Shown here in pieces: positions 1-5,654 of a DNA stretch of 13,112 bases (positions within the stretch are counted from its first letter, which is position 1; the number at the start of each line of letters is the position of its first letter). The translations under genes and the position numbers were made by a program. The notes beneath the pieces are model-generated. The model saw only the letters and a program-made list of their open reading frames with translations. It was not told where the DNA came from and did not search any database. The DNA comes from 66-474 sp035547895 (lineage in GTDB: Bacteria > Pseudomonadota > Gammaproteobacteria > Xanthomonadales > Rhodanobacteraceae), in the NCBI GenBank assembly GCA_035547895.1, contig DASZTT010000092.1, positions 1-13,112 on the forward strand. The letters are read 5' to 3'.

Positions 1-258
1 GGGCGCAGGATTTTCCGGCTGCGAAGCGCGCACGATGATCCACACCAGCGCCGCGATGCAAAGCGCCGGCAACAACAGCGGCAACAGGGCAAGCAGCACG
101 ATCGGAACGACGCACAGCACGAGCACGCCGCCGACGAACAATCCGAGCAGGCCGCCGAACAGCGCCCCCGCGAATCCGAACATCAGCTTGAACAAGCCGC
201 CCGTCAGCAACCAGCAGGCGCCAATCACGGCCGCCACCACCACGCCAAGCTTGAGCAT
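1..258 (-). CDS. Small hydrophobic membrane protein, C-terminus cut by window edge
   Basis: Reading leftward from an ATG at 256-258, 86 codons stay open to base 1, so the C-terminus is missing. A consensus ribosome site, AGGAGG (complement of 264-269), lies 5 nt before the ATG and fixes the start. The product is almost entirely hydrophobic: residues 4-19, about 26-50 and 51-77 are Val/Leu/Ala/Gly rich and look like two or three membrane helices. The stretch at 29-44 has glycine-zipper-like GALFGGLLGLFVGG, and a polar tail begins near residue 78 (RASQPENPAP). I do not recognise the family. It is divergent from the PadR/HAAS pair and shares a 148-bp control region with it, so it may belong to the same envelope-related regulon. 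That link is inferred from position only. Confidence 0.72.
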   Translation of the reverse strand, partial: MLKLGVVVAAVIGACWLLTGGLFKLMFGFAGALFGGLLGLFVGGVLVLCVVPIVLLALLPLLLPALCIAALVWIIVRASQPENPAP

Positions 259-365
259 CGCAGCCTCCTCGCCACCGATCGGCGGCACGTACTGAAACGA
301 AGAACAGGTTGGGGCCAAGATTTGCGGCCGTGACTTTCGGCCGATGCAGCTATTATCAACTACGC

Positions 366-386
366 TATAGTGTACTCGCGACTATG
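366..386. promoter_or_regulatory. Candidate PadR operator in the divergent control region
   Basis: The 148-bp gap between the divergent genes has an A/T-rich island at 351-386 in otherwise GC-rich DNA. It contains an inverted repeat, ATAGT (367-371) and ACTAT (381-385), 9 bp apart. TATAGT at 366-371 could be a -10 box on the plus strand, but I see no good -35 box for it. A 7-mer ACTAYGC also repeats with a 22-bp period (359-365, 381-387). PadR regulators usually repress their own promoter through a short dyad, so this is the natural place for one. The half-sites are short and the call is tentative. Confidence 0.33.
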
Positions 387-406
387 CGGGATGCAAGCCC
401 CCGGCA

Positions 407-763
407 ATGAGCGATACCGAAGCGCATCTGAAGAAATTCGAGAAGGAACTTGCGGCCGGAACGGTGTCGCTGGTGCTGCTGGCCGTGCTGGCGGCGGCGC
501 GCGAACCGTTGTACGGCTACCAGATCGCCAAGCGTCTGGAGCGGGAGGCCGGCGGCGTGCTGGTCGGCAAACAAAGCGCGCTGTACCCCGTGTTGCGCAA
601 CCTGAGTGCGGCGGAGCTGCTGGATACCTTCGTCGAACCGTCCGAGGCCGGACCGCCGCGCCGCTACTACCGCATCACCCCGCTGGGCAGAAAAGTATTG
701 CGCGAATGGGCCGACGCGTGGGGATCCACGCGCCGTTTCGTCGATTCGATATTGAAGGATTGA
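407..763 (+). CDS. PadR family transcriptional regulator
   Basis: 118-residue protein matching a short PadR repressor: an N-terminal helix (residues 5-16), then the winged helix-turn-helix. Typical signatures are visible: LYGYQI at 35-40, the recognition-helix region SALYPVLRNL at 57-66, and the wing with PPRRYYRITPLGRK at 83-96. The short C-terminal helix (97-117) is the usual dimerisation element of small PadR (subfamily 2) proteins. It should bind DNA as a dimer and repress its own operon. The stop is 4 nt before the start of the next gene, which has HAAS and sensor-like domains; PadR plus HAAS/DUF1700-type membrane protein is a recurrent pair. No clear Shine-Dalgarno precedes the ATG at 407, so translation may be leaderless-like or weak. 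The ligand is unknown. Confidence 0.93.
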   Translation: MSDTEAHLKKFEKELAAGTVSLVLLAVLAAAREPLYGYQIAKRLEREAGGVLVGKQSALYPVLRNLSAAELLDTFVEPSEAGPPRRYYRITPLGRKVLREWADAWGSTRRFVDSILKD

Positions 764-767
764 AGCC

Positions 768-1691
768 ATGAGCACGCCGCAAACGATCAAGCAATACCTG
801 GCGCAGTTGCGCGCGGCGCTCGCCGGCGCCGATCCGGCGATGATCCAGGACGCACTTTACGATGCCGAGGAGCACCTGCGCTCCGAGCTGGCGGAAAACC
901 CGGGCATGAGCGAAGCCGAGCTGCTGGCGAAGATCGCCACGACTTACGGCGCGCCCGATGAAGTCGCCGACATCTACCGCACCACCGAGAAAACCGTGGC
1001 ACGGGCGTTGCGCACGCCGCGCCCGCGCCCGCGCCGTTCGGTGTTCGGCCGCTTTTTCGGCGTGTTGGCCGATCCTCACACGTACGGTGCAATGTTCTAC
1101 ATGCTGCTGGCGTTGGCCACCGGCATCTTCTACTTCACGTGGGCCGTGGTCGGGTTGTCGCTGTCGCTCGGCTTTGCATTCACGCTGATCGGCATCCCGT
1201 TCTTCCTGTTGTTCATGGCCTCGGTGCGCGGCTTGTCGCTGGTCGAAAGCCGCATCGTCGAAGGCATGCTGGGCGTCCGCATGGCGCGGCGTCCGCCGTA
1301 TGTCGAACGCGACCGGCCGTGGCTGAAGCGGATCGGGACGATGCTGTCGGATCCGCGCACATGGGCGACCTTGCTGTACATGTTGCTGATGCTGCCGCTG
1401 GGCATCGCCTACTTCGTCATCGTGGTGGTACTGTCCGCCCTGTCGCTGGCCCTGATGTTCACGCCGGTCGCGATGGCCTTCAATTTTTTCGGATTCGGTC
1501 GCGACTTCGTCGACGGCTACGTCACCGTGGACTGGGGCTTCGGCGCGCACATTCCGGGCTGGGGCGACGCCGCGGCGATGTTCGTCGTTGGATTTTTCCT
1601 GCTGTTCGGGATGCTGCACCTGGTGCGCGCGCTCGGGCACCTGCACGGCGCGCTGGCCAAGCACCTGCTGGTAAAGTCCGCGCGAGTGTGA
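768..1691 (+). CDS. HAAS-domain membrane protein with duplicated sensor-like module
   Basis: 307-residue protein. Residues 1-72 form a soluble helical domain with the pattern of HAAS/DUF1700-type domains that accompany PadR regulators (YLAQLRAAL at 10-18, then DAEEHLRSEL at 32-41 and YGAPDEVADIY at 60-70). A basic proline-arginine linker follows (82-90). Two related membrane modules come next: DPHTYGAMFYMLLALATGI starting at 102 and DPRTWATLLYMLLMLPLGI starting at 195, each a pair of helices. A last helix lies near 268-288. The repeated DPxT(Y/W) unit resembles the 'putative sensor' membrane domain that elsewhere sits in front of histidine kinases; here there is no kinase. AAGGA at 755-759 is a plausible ribosome site, and the gene is effectively coupled to padR. 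Likely role: membrane partner or sensor for the repressor. Domain names are from memory of sequence patterns. Confidence 0.82.
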   Translation: MSTPQTIKQYLAQLRAALAGADPAMIQDALYDAEEHLRSELAENPGMSEAELLAKIATTYGAPDEVADIYRTTEKTVARALRTPRPRPRRSVFGRFFGVLADPHTYGAMFYMLLALATGIFYFTWAVVGLSLSLGFAFTLIGIPFFLLFMASVRGLSLVESRIVEGMLGVRMARRPPYVERDRPWLKRIGTMLSDPRTWATLLYMLLMLPLGIAYFVIVVVLSALSLALMFTPVAMAFNFFGFGRDFVDGYVTVDWGFGAHIPGWGDAAAMFVVGFFLLFGMLHLVRALGHLHGALAKHLLVKSARV

Positions 1692-1694
1692 GCG

Positions 1695-1733
1695 GGCGCG
1701 GCTTGCCAGCGCCGCGCCGTCACAAGCTATACT
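1695..1733 (+). promoter_or_regulatory. GC hairpin and candidate promoter before the cytochrome genes
   Basis: Just after the upstream stop codon there is a perfect 8-bp stem, GGCGCGGC (1695-1702) with GCCGCGCC (1711-1718), and an 8-nt loop. It lacks a following T run, so it is a weak terminator at best. TTGCCA (1703-1708) lies in its loop and TATACT (1728-1733) is a good -10 box, but the spacer is 19 bp, longer than ideal. The cytochrome start codon is 47 nt downstream of the -10 box. I infer a promoter for the cytochrome/phhB genes with moderate confidence. Confidence 0.42.
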
Positions 1734-1780
1734 TTGGGCTTTGCCACCGCGGCGCGAGCCGCCTCAGGGAACCTGGAAAC

Positions 1781-2122
1781 ATGATCCGAACGATGGTGAC
1801 CGTCGCTCTGATGGCGGGATTTGCCTGCTTCGCTTCCACTGCCCTTGCGAAGGGCGATCCGGCCAAGGGCAAGCTCGAGGTGTACACCTGCCACGGCTGC
1901 CATGGCATCCCCGGTTACGAGACGATGTATCCCGAATACCACGTGCCGCGCATCGCCGGACAGAACGAGCAATACATCATCGATGCGCTGCACGAATACA
2001 AGAGCGGCGCGCGCAAGTTCCCGACGATGAACGCACAGGCCAGCAGCCTGACGGACGAACAGATCGAGAACATCGCGGCCTACCTGTCCAGCCTCGCGCC
2101 CAAGCAACTGCAGAAGAACTGA
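1781..2122 (+). CDS. Small periplasmic monoheme cytochrome c (first of a tandem pair)
   Basis: 113-residue class I cytochrome c. Residues 1-23 are a Sec signal peptide ending in TALA, so the mature protein starts near Lys24. The heme site CHGCH is at 37-41, and Met83 in KFPTMNAQ is the likely distal ligand. The C-terminal helix LTDEQIENIAAYLSSL packs as in cytochromes c4/c5. The reading frame is open far upstream to 1139 but that part overlaps the sensor gene; the ATG at 1781 is chosen because it gives a clean signal peptide. It is 11 nt from the next cytochrome and closely similar in its C-terminal half (HEYK..., ...IAAYLSSL versus ...LAAYFSSL). A role as a periplasmic electron carrier to or from a terminal oxidase or dehydrogenase is expected from the family; the partner is not evident here. 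Confidence 0.9.
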   Translation: MIRTMVTVALMAGFACFASTALAKGDPAKGKLEVYTCHGCHGIPGYETMYPEYHVPRIAGQNEQYIIDALHEYKSGARKFPTMNAQASSLTDEQIENIAAYLSSLAPKQLQKN

Positions 2123-2133
2123 GGGGATCGACC

Positions 2134-2490
2134 ATGCAGCAACGCACCATCTTCGCTTCCCTCCTCGCCGTGTCGATCGTGCTCGCCTTCGGCAGCGCAT
2201 CGGCCAAGGGCAACGCAGCCGCGGGCAAGACCAAGGCCGCGGCCTGCGCGGCCTGCCACGGCGCCGACGGCAACGGCATCGCGCCGAATTATCCCGCGCT
2301 CGCCGGCCAGTACCAGGATTACATCCAGCAGGTACTGCATGAGTACAAGGATGGCCAGCGCACCAACGCCATCATGAATGGCATGGCCTCGCCGCTCAGC
2401 GACCAGGACATCGACGATCTCGCGGCGTATTTCTCCAGCCTGCCGGGCAAGCTGTCCGACCTGCACGGCAAGATCAGCGGGGGCGATTGA
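2134..2490 (+). CDS. Small periplasmic monoheme cytochrome c (second of the pair)
   Basis: 118-residue class I cytochrome c. Signal peptide 1-24 (cleavage after SASA), heme motif CAACH at 38-42 followed by GADGNG, typical of cytochrome c4/c553-like domains, and a Met ligand at 81 or 84 (IMNGMASPL). The motif YPALAGQYQDYI at 53-64 is also characteristic of c4 domains. GAGGGG at 2121-2126 is a good ribosome site, 7 nt before the ATG, overlapping the previous stop codon. Together with its upstream neighbour it looks like the two halves of a diheme cytochrome c4 encoded as separate proteins. The two could work as a pair, but this is inference. The phhB gene starts 13 nt after the stop. Confidence 0.92.
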   Translation: MQQRTIFASLLAVSIVLAFGSASAKGNAAAGKTKAAACAACHGADGNGIAPNYPALAGQYQDYIQQVLHEYKDGQRTNAIMNGMASPLSDQDIDDLAAYFSSLPGKLSDLHGKISGGD

Positions 2491-2503
2491 GCGGAGCACC
2501 ACC

Positions 2504-2845
2504 ATGACGCGCGACGAACTTGCCAGCTTGCACTGCGAACCCCGCAAGGGCAAGGAACACGCGCTCAGCGAAGCACGCATCCGCGAGTTGCTGGCAGCGC
2601 TGCCGGAATGGCAAGTCGCGCTGGACGGCAAGTCGATCGCCAAGACGTTCGGCTTCAGGAACTTCTACGAGACGCTGGCTTTCGTCAACGCGATCGGCTG
2701 GATGGCGAACAAGCAGGATCACCACCCCGATCTTGAAATCGGATACAACCGCTGCGTGGTGCATTGGTCTACGCACGACGTCGGCGGTTTGTCGATGAAC
2801 GATTTCATTTGCGCCGCGCGTGTCGAGACAATCGCGCACGGGTAA
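2504..2845 (+). CDS. phhB: Pterin-4a-carbinolamine dehydratase
   Basis: 113-residue protein of the PCD/DCoH family, which dehydrates 4a-hydroxytetrahydropterin to quinonoid dihydropterin and so recycles the cofactor of phenylalanine hydroxylase. The active-site signature is intact: HHPD at 73-76 and His91 in STHDVGGL, giving the three family histidines with the usual 17-residue spacing. The conserved leader of the fold, LPEWQV, is at 33-38, followed by KTFGFRNFYETLAFVNAIGW. The N-terminus (about 20 residues before the fold) is slightly extended, as in many bacterial homologues. GGAG lies upstream of the ATG, 13 nt after the cytochrome stop. No phenylalanine hydroxylase gene is in the window, so its use here, or a role in other pterin chemistry, cannot be decided. 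Grouping with cytochromes is probably co-transcription rather than shared function. Confidence 0.95.
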   Translation: MTRDELASLHCEPRKGKEHALSEARIRELLAALPEWQVALDGKSIAKTFGFRNFYETLAFVNAIGWMANKQDHHPDLEIGYNRCVVHWSTHDVGGLSMNDFICAARVETIAHG

Positions 2846-2944
2846 GAGCAAATCGTCGGAGGAAGGAGCAGCGCCTGTCGTCGTCGCCCTTGCTTACTCT
2901 TCACCCTTCAACCTTTTCGTTTTTCCACGAACGCTGGCACATAA

Positions 2945-2974
2945 AAAAGACGCGGCCCGAAAGCCGCGTCTTTT
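2945..2974. terminator. Bidirectional intrinsic terminator
   Basis: Perfect 12-bp stem, AAAAGACGCGGC (2945-2956) and GCCGCGTCTTTT (2963-2974), with a 6-nt loop CCGAAA. A runs on the left and T runs on the right make it work in both directions. It lies 22 nt beyond the stop of the FKBP gene (minus strand) and about 100 nt beyond phhB (plus strand), so it separates the two convergent units. Confidence 0.92.
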
Positions 2975-2995
2975 GTTTGCCCCGCAACCGGTCTC

Positions 2996-3709
2996 TTACT
3001 GAGCGCCGATCTTCACCAGCGTCACGTCGAACACCAGCGTCGCGTTGGGCGGGAAGCCGTTCTTCGGATCCGCGCCGTACGCCAGATCCGACGGAATCAC
3101 GAACTTGTAGTGGCTGCCGGTCGGCATCATCATCAATGCTTCCTTGAAGCCCGGGAACACGTTGTTGAGGTCGAGCTTGGCCGGACCGCTGCCGTGCTGC
3201 GCGGACGAATCGAACGGCTGGCCGTTGACGAACGAACCGGTGTAATTCACCTGCACGGTGTCGGTGGCCTTCGGCTTGGGGCCGGTGCCCTGCGTGATGA
3301 CCTGGTACTGCAGGCCGTCGGACGTGGTATGCACGCCGGGCTGCGACTTGTTCTTGGCGAGGAAGGCCGCGCCTTCGCTCTTGTTCTGCGCGGACACCTG
3401 GTCGTAGTGCTGCTTGGCCTTGGCCTGGAACTCGGTACCGAACGCCTTGGCGACGCTTTCCGCCTGCGTCTCGCTCATGCTGGGCTTCTGGCCCTGCAGC
3501 GCGCGCGTCACCGCCGCGCCGACCTGCTGCGGATCGATCAGACTGCGCGCCCAGTCCGGATAACGGCCCGCCAGTTCGTATCCGACGATCTCGCTGGCCT
3601 GCGCCTTGTTGACCGTGGTGGATTGAGTCTGCGCCTGCGAAACGCCGGCAATGCCGAGCGCCGCGATCACGGCAACGGCGGCCAGGCTCGGCCGCATGAT
3701 CTGCTTCAT
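2996..3709 (-). CDS. Periplasmic FKBP-type peptidyl-prolyl isomerase (FkpA/Mip-like)
   Basis: 237-residue secreted prolyl cis-trans isomerase that assists folding of envelope proteins. Signal peptide 1-26 (cleavage after SQA). Residues about 35-120 form the helical dimerisation region typical of FkpA/Mip proteins (NKAQASEIVGYELAGRY at 34-50, then a long helix with AKAFGTEFQAKAKQHYDQ). The FKBP domain covers about 126-237: GLQYQVITQGTG at 132-143, VNYTG at 154-158, PFDSS at 165-169, FPGFKEAL at 185-192, AYG at 210-212, and FDVTLVKI at 227-234. The FKBP12 active-site Trp is Phe188 here, a replacement that often lowers but does not abolish activity. AGAGGA lies just ahead of the ATG. Monocistronic, ending in the hairpin at 2945-2974. 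Confidence 0.94.
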   Translation of the reverse strand: MKQIMRPSLAAVAVIAALGIAGVSQAQTQSTTVNKAQASEIVGYELAGRYPDWARSLIDPQQVGAAVTRALQGQKPSMSETQAESVAKAFGTEFQAKAKQHYDQVSAQNKSEGAAFLAKNKSQPGVHTTSDGLQYQVITQGTGPKPKATDTVQVNYTGSFVNGQPFDSSAQHGSGPAKLDLNNVFPGFKEALMMMPTGSHYKFVIPSDLAYGADPKNGFPPNATLVFDVTLVKIGAQ

Positions 3710-3724
3710 CTATGTATTCCTCTG

Positions 3725-3956
3725 GTCAAAGGGGATGCGAGCCGGGCACGCATCGTGGATGCTGCATGAAGTCGCCCATTCTGCTTGTTCCCACGCGGAA
3801 TGGCAACGCGTGCGGCTGAGACAACGCGTCCATGACAGGGTTCATTCAGTCGCTCCACGAAGTTCAGCGTGCGAAATCGCGATGCGCCGGCGCCGCCCGG
3901 CGCGCTGCACCACGTGCGACAAACCACCGCCGGCCCATGACTGATGGCAGGGGGTA
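3725..3956. other. Non-coding gap between the FKBP gene and the ytrA-type operon
   Basis: About 230 bp between divergent genes. I see no convincing coding sequence: short frames here lack ribosome sites and recognisable protein features. It must hold the FKBP promoter on the minus strand, but I cannot pick convincing -35/-10 boxes. One GC-rich dyad stands out, GCGCCGG (3884-3890) and CCGGCGC (3897-3903), with a 6-nt loop and no T run, so it is not an obvious terminator. CACGTG at 3911-3916 is a short palindrome of unknown meaning. Confidence 0.6.
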
Positions 3957-3984
3957 TTGACGGGCTGATTTTTGGTGTTATAGT
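3957..3984 (+). promoter_or_regulatory. Sigma70-like promoter of the GntR/ABC/lipoprotein operon
   Basis: TTGACG (3957-3962) and TATAGT (3979-3984) are separated by 16 bp, close to consensus and the clearest promoter in the window. The surrounding A/T content rises sharply against the GC-rich background. The first start codon is 43 nt past the -10 box, with a strong ribosome site between. Confidence 0.8.
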
Positions 3985-3996
3985 TCACTACAACAC
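3975..3996. promoter_or_regulatory. Inverted-repeat operator overlapping the -10 box
   Basis: Two adjacent 11-mers form a dyad: GTGTTATAGTT (3975-3985) and CACTACAACAC (3986-3996). The reverse complement of the second matches the first at 9 of 11 positions. The site covers the -10 box and the likely transcription start, so a bound protein would block transcription. The obvious ligand is the YtrA-type GntR repressor encoded 364 bp downstream in the same operon, as this subfamily commonly autoregulates. That assignment is inferred. Confidence 0.75.
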
Positions 3997-4026
3997 TGGT
4001 CAACGAGGTCACTAAGGAGGCCCGCC

Positions 4027-4296
4027 ATGAACGTCCAGAAGTCCGCCGTAATCGTCGCCGCCATGCTGATCACCGCCGCCGGGATGGCCGCCATCGCCAG
4101 CTACAGCAACGCCGCCATTGCCAGCGCCAACCGCGGGGCCAACGCTTCCGCCACGGTCATCCGCACCCTGCCGACGGTGAACGTGCACCCCACGCCGGCG
4201 CAGATCCGCAAGCTGCGGGCCAACCAGGCCGGTGCAGCCCCGGCCAACGCGCAGATGCCCTACTACTCGTTCGCCAGCGACAGCACCGGCGCCTGA
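4027..4296 (+). CDS. Small secreted or membrane-anchored leader-gene protein, unknown function
   Basis: 89-residue protein, first gene of the operon. AAGGAGG at 4014-4020, 6 nt before the ATG, is the best ribosome site in the window, so it should be made in quantity. Residues 1-6 are polar with one Lys, 7-24 are hydrophobic (signal peptide or membrane anchor), and possible signal peptidase sites lie around residues 26-35. The rest is Ala/Asn/Ser rich with a proline-containing central segment, TLPTVNVHPTPAQIRKLRAN at 47-66, and an aromatic patch MPYYSF at 77-82. No cysteine, no enzyme motif. I do not recognise a family. Its place between the operator and the repressor gene suggests it is a partner of the ABC system or the sensed signal, but nothing in the sequence proves either. 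Confidence 0.8.
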   Translation: MNVQKSAVIVAAMLITAAGMAAIASYSNAAIASANRGANASATVIRTLPTVNVHPTPAQIRKLRANQAGAAPANAQMPYYSFASDSTGA

Positions 4297-4309
4297 TCCG
4301 GTGACCGGA
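4297..4309 (+). other. Short hairpin directly after the small-gene stop codon
   Basis: TCCGGTGACCGGA begins at the base after the TGA. As RNA it would form a 5-bp stem with a 3-nt loop (or a 6-bp DNA palindrome around one base). No T run follows, so it is not an intrinsic terminator. It could shield the upstream message or lower expression of the repressor gene relative to the small gene. The role is speculative. Confidence 0.3.
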
Positions 4310-4359
4310 ACCTCGTCCCGTACGTGCGAGCGTAGGAACATCACCGGCAGGACCGAGCC

Positions 4360-4737
4360 ATGACCGTTACCTGGAACGACAACGTCCCGATCTACCGCCA
4401 GCTGCGCGAACGCGTGGTGGCGATGATCCTGGACGGTGCGCTGAACGAGGGCGATGCGCTGCCTTCGGTACGCCAGGTCGCGGCGGACTACCAGATCAAT
4501 CCGCTCACCGTTTCCAAGGCGTACCAGGAACTGGTGGACGAGCAGCTGGTGGAGAAACGCCGCGGCCTCGGCATGTTCGTCACGGACGGCGCCCGCGAAG
4601 CGTTGCTCAAGAGCGAACGCGAACGCTTCCTGCGCGAGGAATGGCCCCGCATCCGGGCGCGCATCGAACGCATGAACCTTGATCTCCAGAAGCTGCTGGC
4701 CACGCCAGTGCAAGAATCTCACAAGAGGGAATCGTGA
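4360..4737 (+). CDS. GntR family transcriptional regulator, YtrA subfamily
   Basis: 125-residue repressor. The GntR winged helix-turn-helix occupies residues 8-76: VPIYRQLRERV at 9-19, LPSVRQVAADYQINPLTVSK at 34-53 (recognition region), and the wing RRGLGMFV at 67-74. Instead of a FadR or UTRA ligand domain there is only a short helical tail of about 50 residues, which marks the YtrA subfamily. Such regulators typically control a co-transcribed ABC transporter, exactly the arrangement here: the stop codon TGA at 4735-4737 overlaps the ATG of the ATPase gene by one base. It probably binds the inverted repeat at 3975-3996. The effector is unknown; in related systems cell-envelope antibiotics are inducers, which is only a hint here. 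Confidence 0.95.
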   Translation: MTVTWNDNVPIYRQLRERVVAMILDGALNEGDALPSVRQVAADYQINPLTVSKAYQELVDEQLVEKRRGLGMFVTDGAREALLKSERERFLREEWPRIRARIERMNLDLQKLLATPVQESHKRES

Positions 4738-5654
4738 TGAACGTCGCAGCCGAAGCCGTCGCGGAACAATCCGCTTCCAGGCCCGCATCCGGACAGGATG
4801 CGGTCGTGCACGCGCGGGGACTCACCAAGCGCTACAAGAACGCCGTCGCGCTGGACGGCACCGATCTCGAGATCGGCCGTGGCCGCATCGTGGGCCTGAT
4901 CGGCCCCAACGGCGCGGGCAAGACCACCGCGCTGAAAGCCATCCTGGGCCTGACCGACTTCGAGGGCGAGCTCTCGGTATTGGGCATGGATCCGCGCCGC
5001 GAGCGCCCGCTGCTGATGCGCGAAGTCTGCTTCATCGCCGACGTCGCCACCCTGCCCCGCTGGATCCGCGTGCAGGAAGCCATCGATTTCGTCGCCGGCG
5101 TGCACCCGCGCTTCGATCGGGCCAAGTGCGAGCGCTTCCTCAGCCGCACCAAGCTGCAGCCCAACCAGAAAGTGCGCGAAATGTCCAAGGGCATGATCGT
5201 GCAGCTGCATCTGGCCATCGTGATGGCCATCGACGCGCGACTTCTGGTACTGGACGAACCCACGTTGGGGCTGGATATCCTCTACCGCAAGCAGTTCTAC
5301 CAGAGCTTGCTGGAAGATTACTTCGACGAGGACAAGACCATCCTTATCACCACCCACCAGGTCGAGGAAGTGGAACACATCCTCACCGACCTGCTGTTCA
5401 TCCGCGACGGCAAGATCGCGCTGTCCGCCACCATGGAAGAGATGGGCGCGCGCTTCGCCGAGGTGCTGGTGAACGCCGACAAGGTCGAGGCGGCGCGCGC
5501 ATTGAAACCGGTCGATGAGCGCGCGGCGGTGTTCGGCAAGAGCATCTTCCTGTACGACAGCGCCGACCCGGAACAGCTGGCGCAACTGGGCGAGGTCAAG
5601 CGGCCATCGGTGTCCGACTTGTTCGTCGCCATCATGAAAGGGACCTACGCATGA
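4737..5654 (+). CDS. ABC transporter ATP-binding protein
   Basis: 305-residue ATPase for the following permease. Counting from the ATG at 4737: Walker A GPNGAGKT at 56-63, Walker B LLVLDEP at 169-175 with the D-loop GLD at 178-180, and the switch His207 in TTHQ. The signature motif is MSKGM (149-153) rather than LSGGQ, and at the Q-loop position I see FIADVATLP with no obvious glutamine. Both deviations are usual in the efflux-type branch near YtrB. Residues 1-22 are a polar extension, and about 85 residues after the nucleotide-binding domain form a C-terminal region. The start is taken at ATG 4737 because GAGGGA (4725-4730) is 6 nt away; a GTG at 4734 would be too close. It overlaps the repressor stop and ends in an ATGA overlap with the permease. 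Confidence 0.95.
   Translation: MNVAAEAVAEQSASRPASGQDAVVHARGLTKRYKNAVALDGTDLEIGRGRIVGLIGPNGAGKTTALKAILGLTDFEGELSVLGMDPRRERPLLMREVCFIADVATLPRWIRVQEAIDFVAGVHPRFDRAKCERFLSRTKLQPNQKVREMSKGMIVQLHLAIVMAIDARLLVLDEPTLGLDILYRKQFYQSLLEDYFDEDKTILITTHQVEEVEHILTDLLFIRDGKIALSATMEEMGARFAEVLVNADKVEAARALKPVDERAAVFGKSIFLYDSADPEQLAQLGEVKRPSVSDLFVAIMKGTYA

Noticed and set aside
35..295. Plus-strand 86-residue open frame with Ser/Asn/Pro-rich translation
   Set aside because: It is the shadow of the minus-strand membrane protein at 1-258, which has a consensus ribosome site and coherent hydrophobic segments.
675..1664. Long minus-strand open frame opposite the HAAS/sensor gene
   Set aside because: Translation is His/Gln/Arg-rich low-complexity, typical of the antisense of a GC-rich gene, with no domain features.
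1139..1780. Upstream extension of the first cytochrome frame
   Set aside because: It overlaps the sensor gene, is Arg/Ala-rich, and would bury the signal peptide; the ATG at 1781 is the sensible start.
3884..3903. GC-rich dyad as an intrinsic terminator
   Set aside because: It has no following T run on either strand and lies between divergent genes, where a terminator is not needed.
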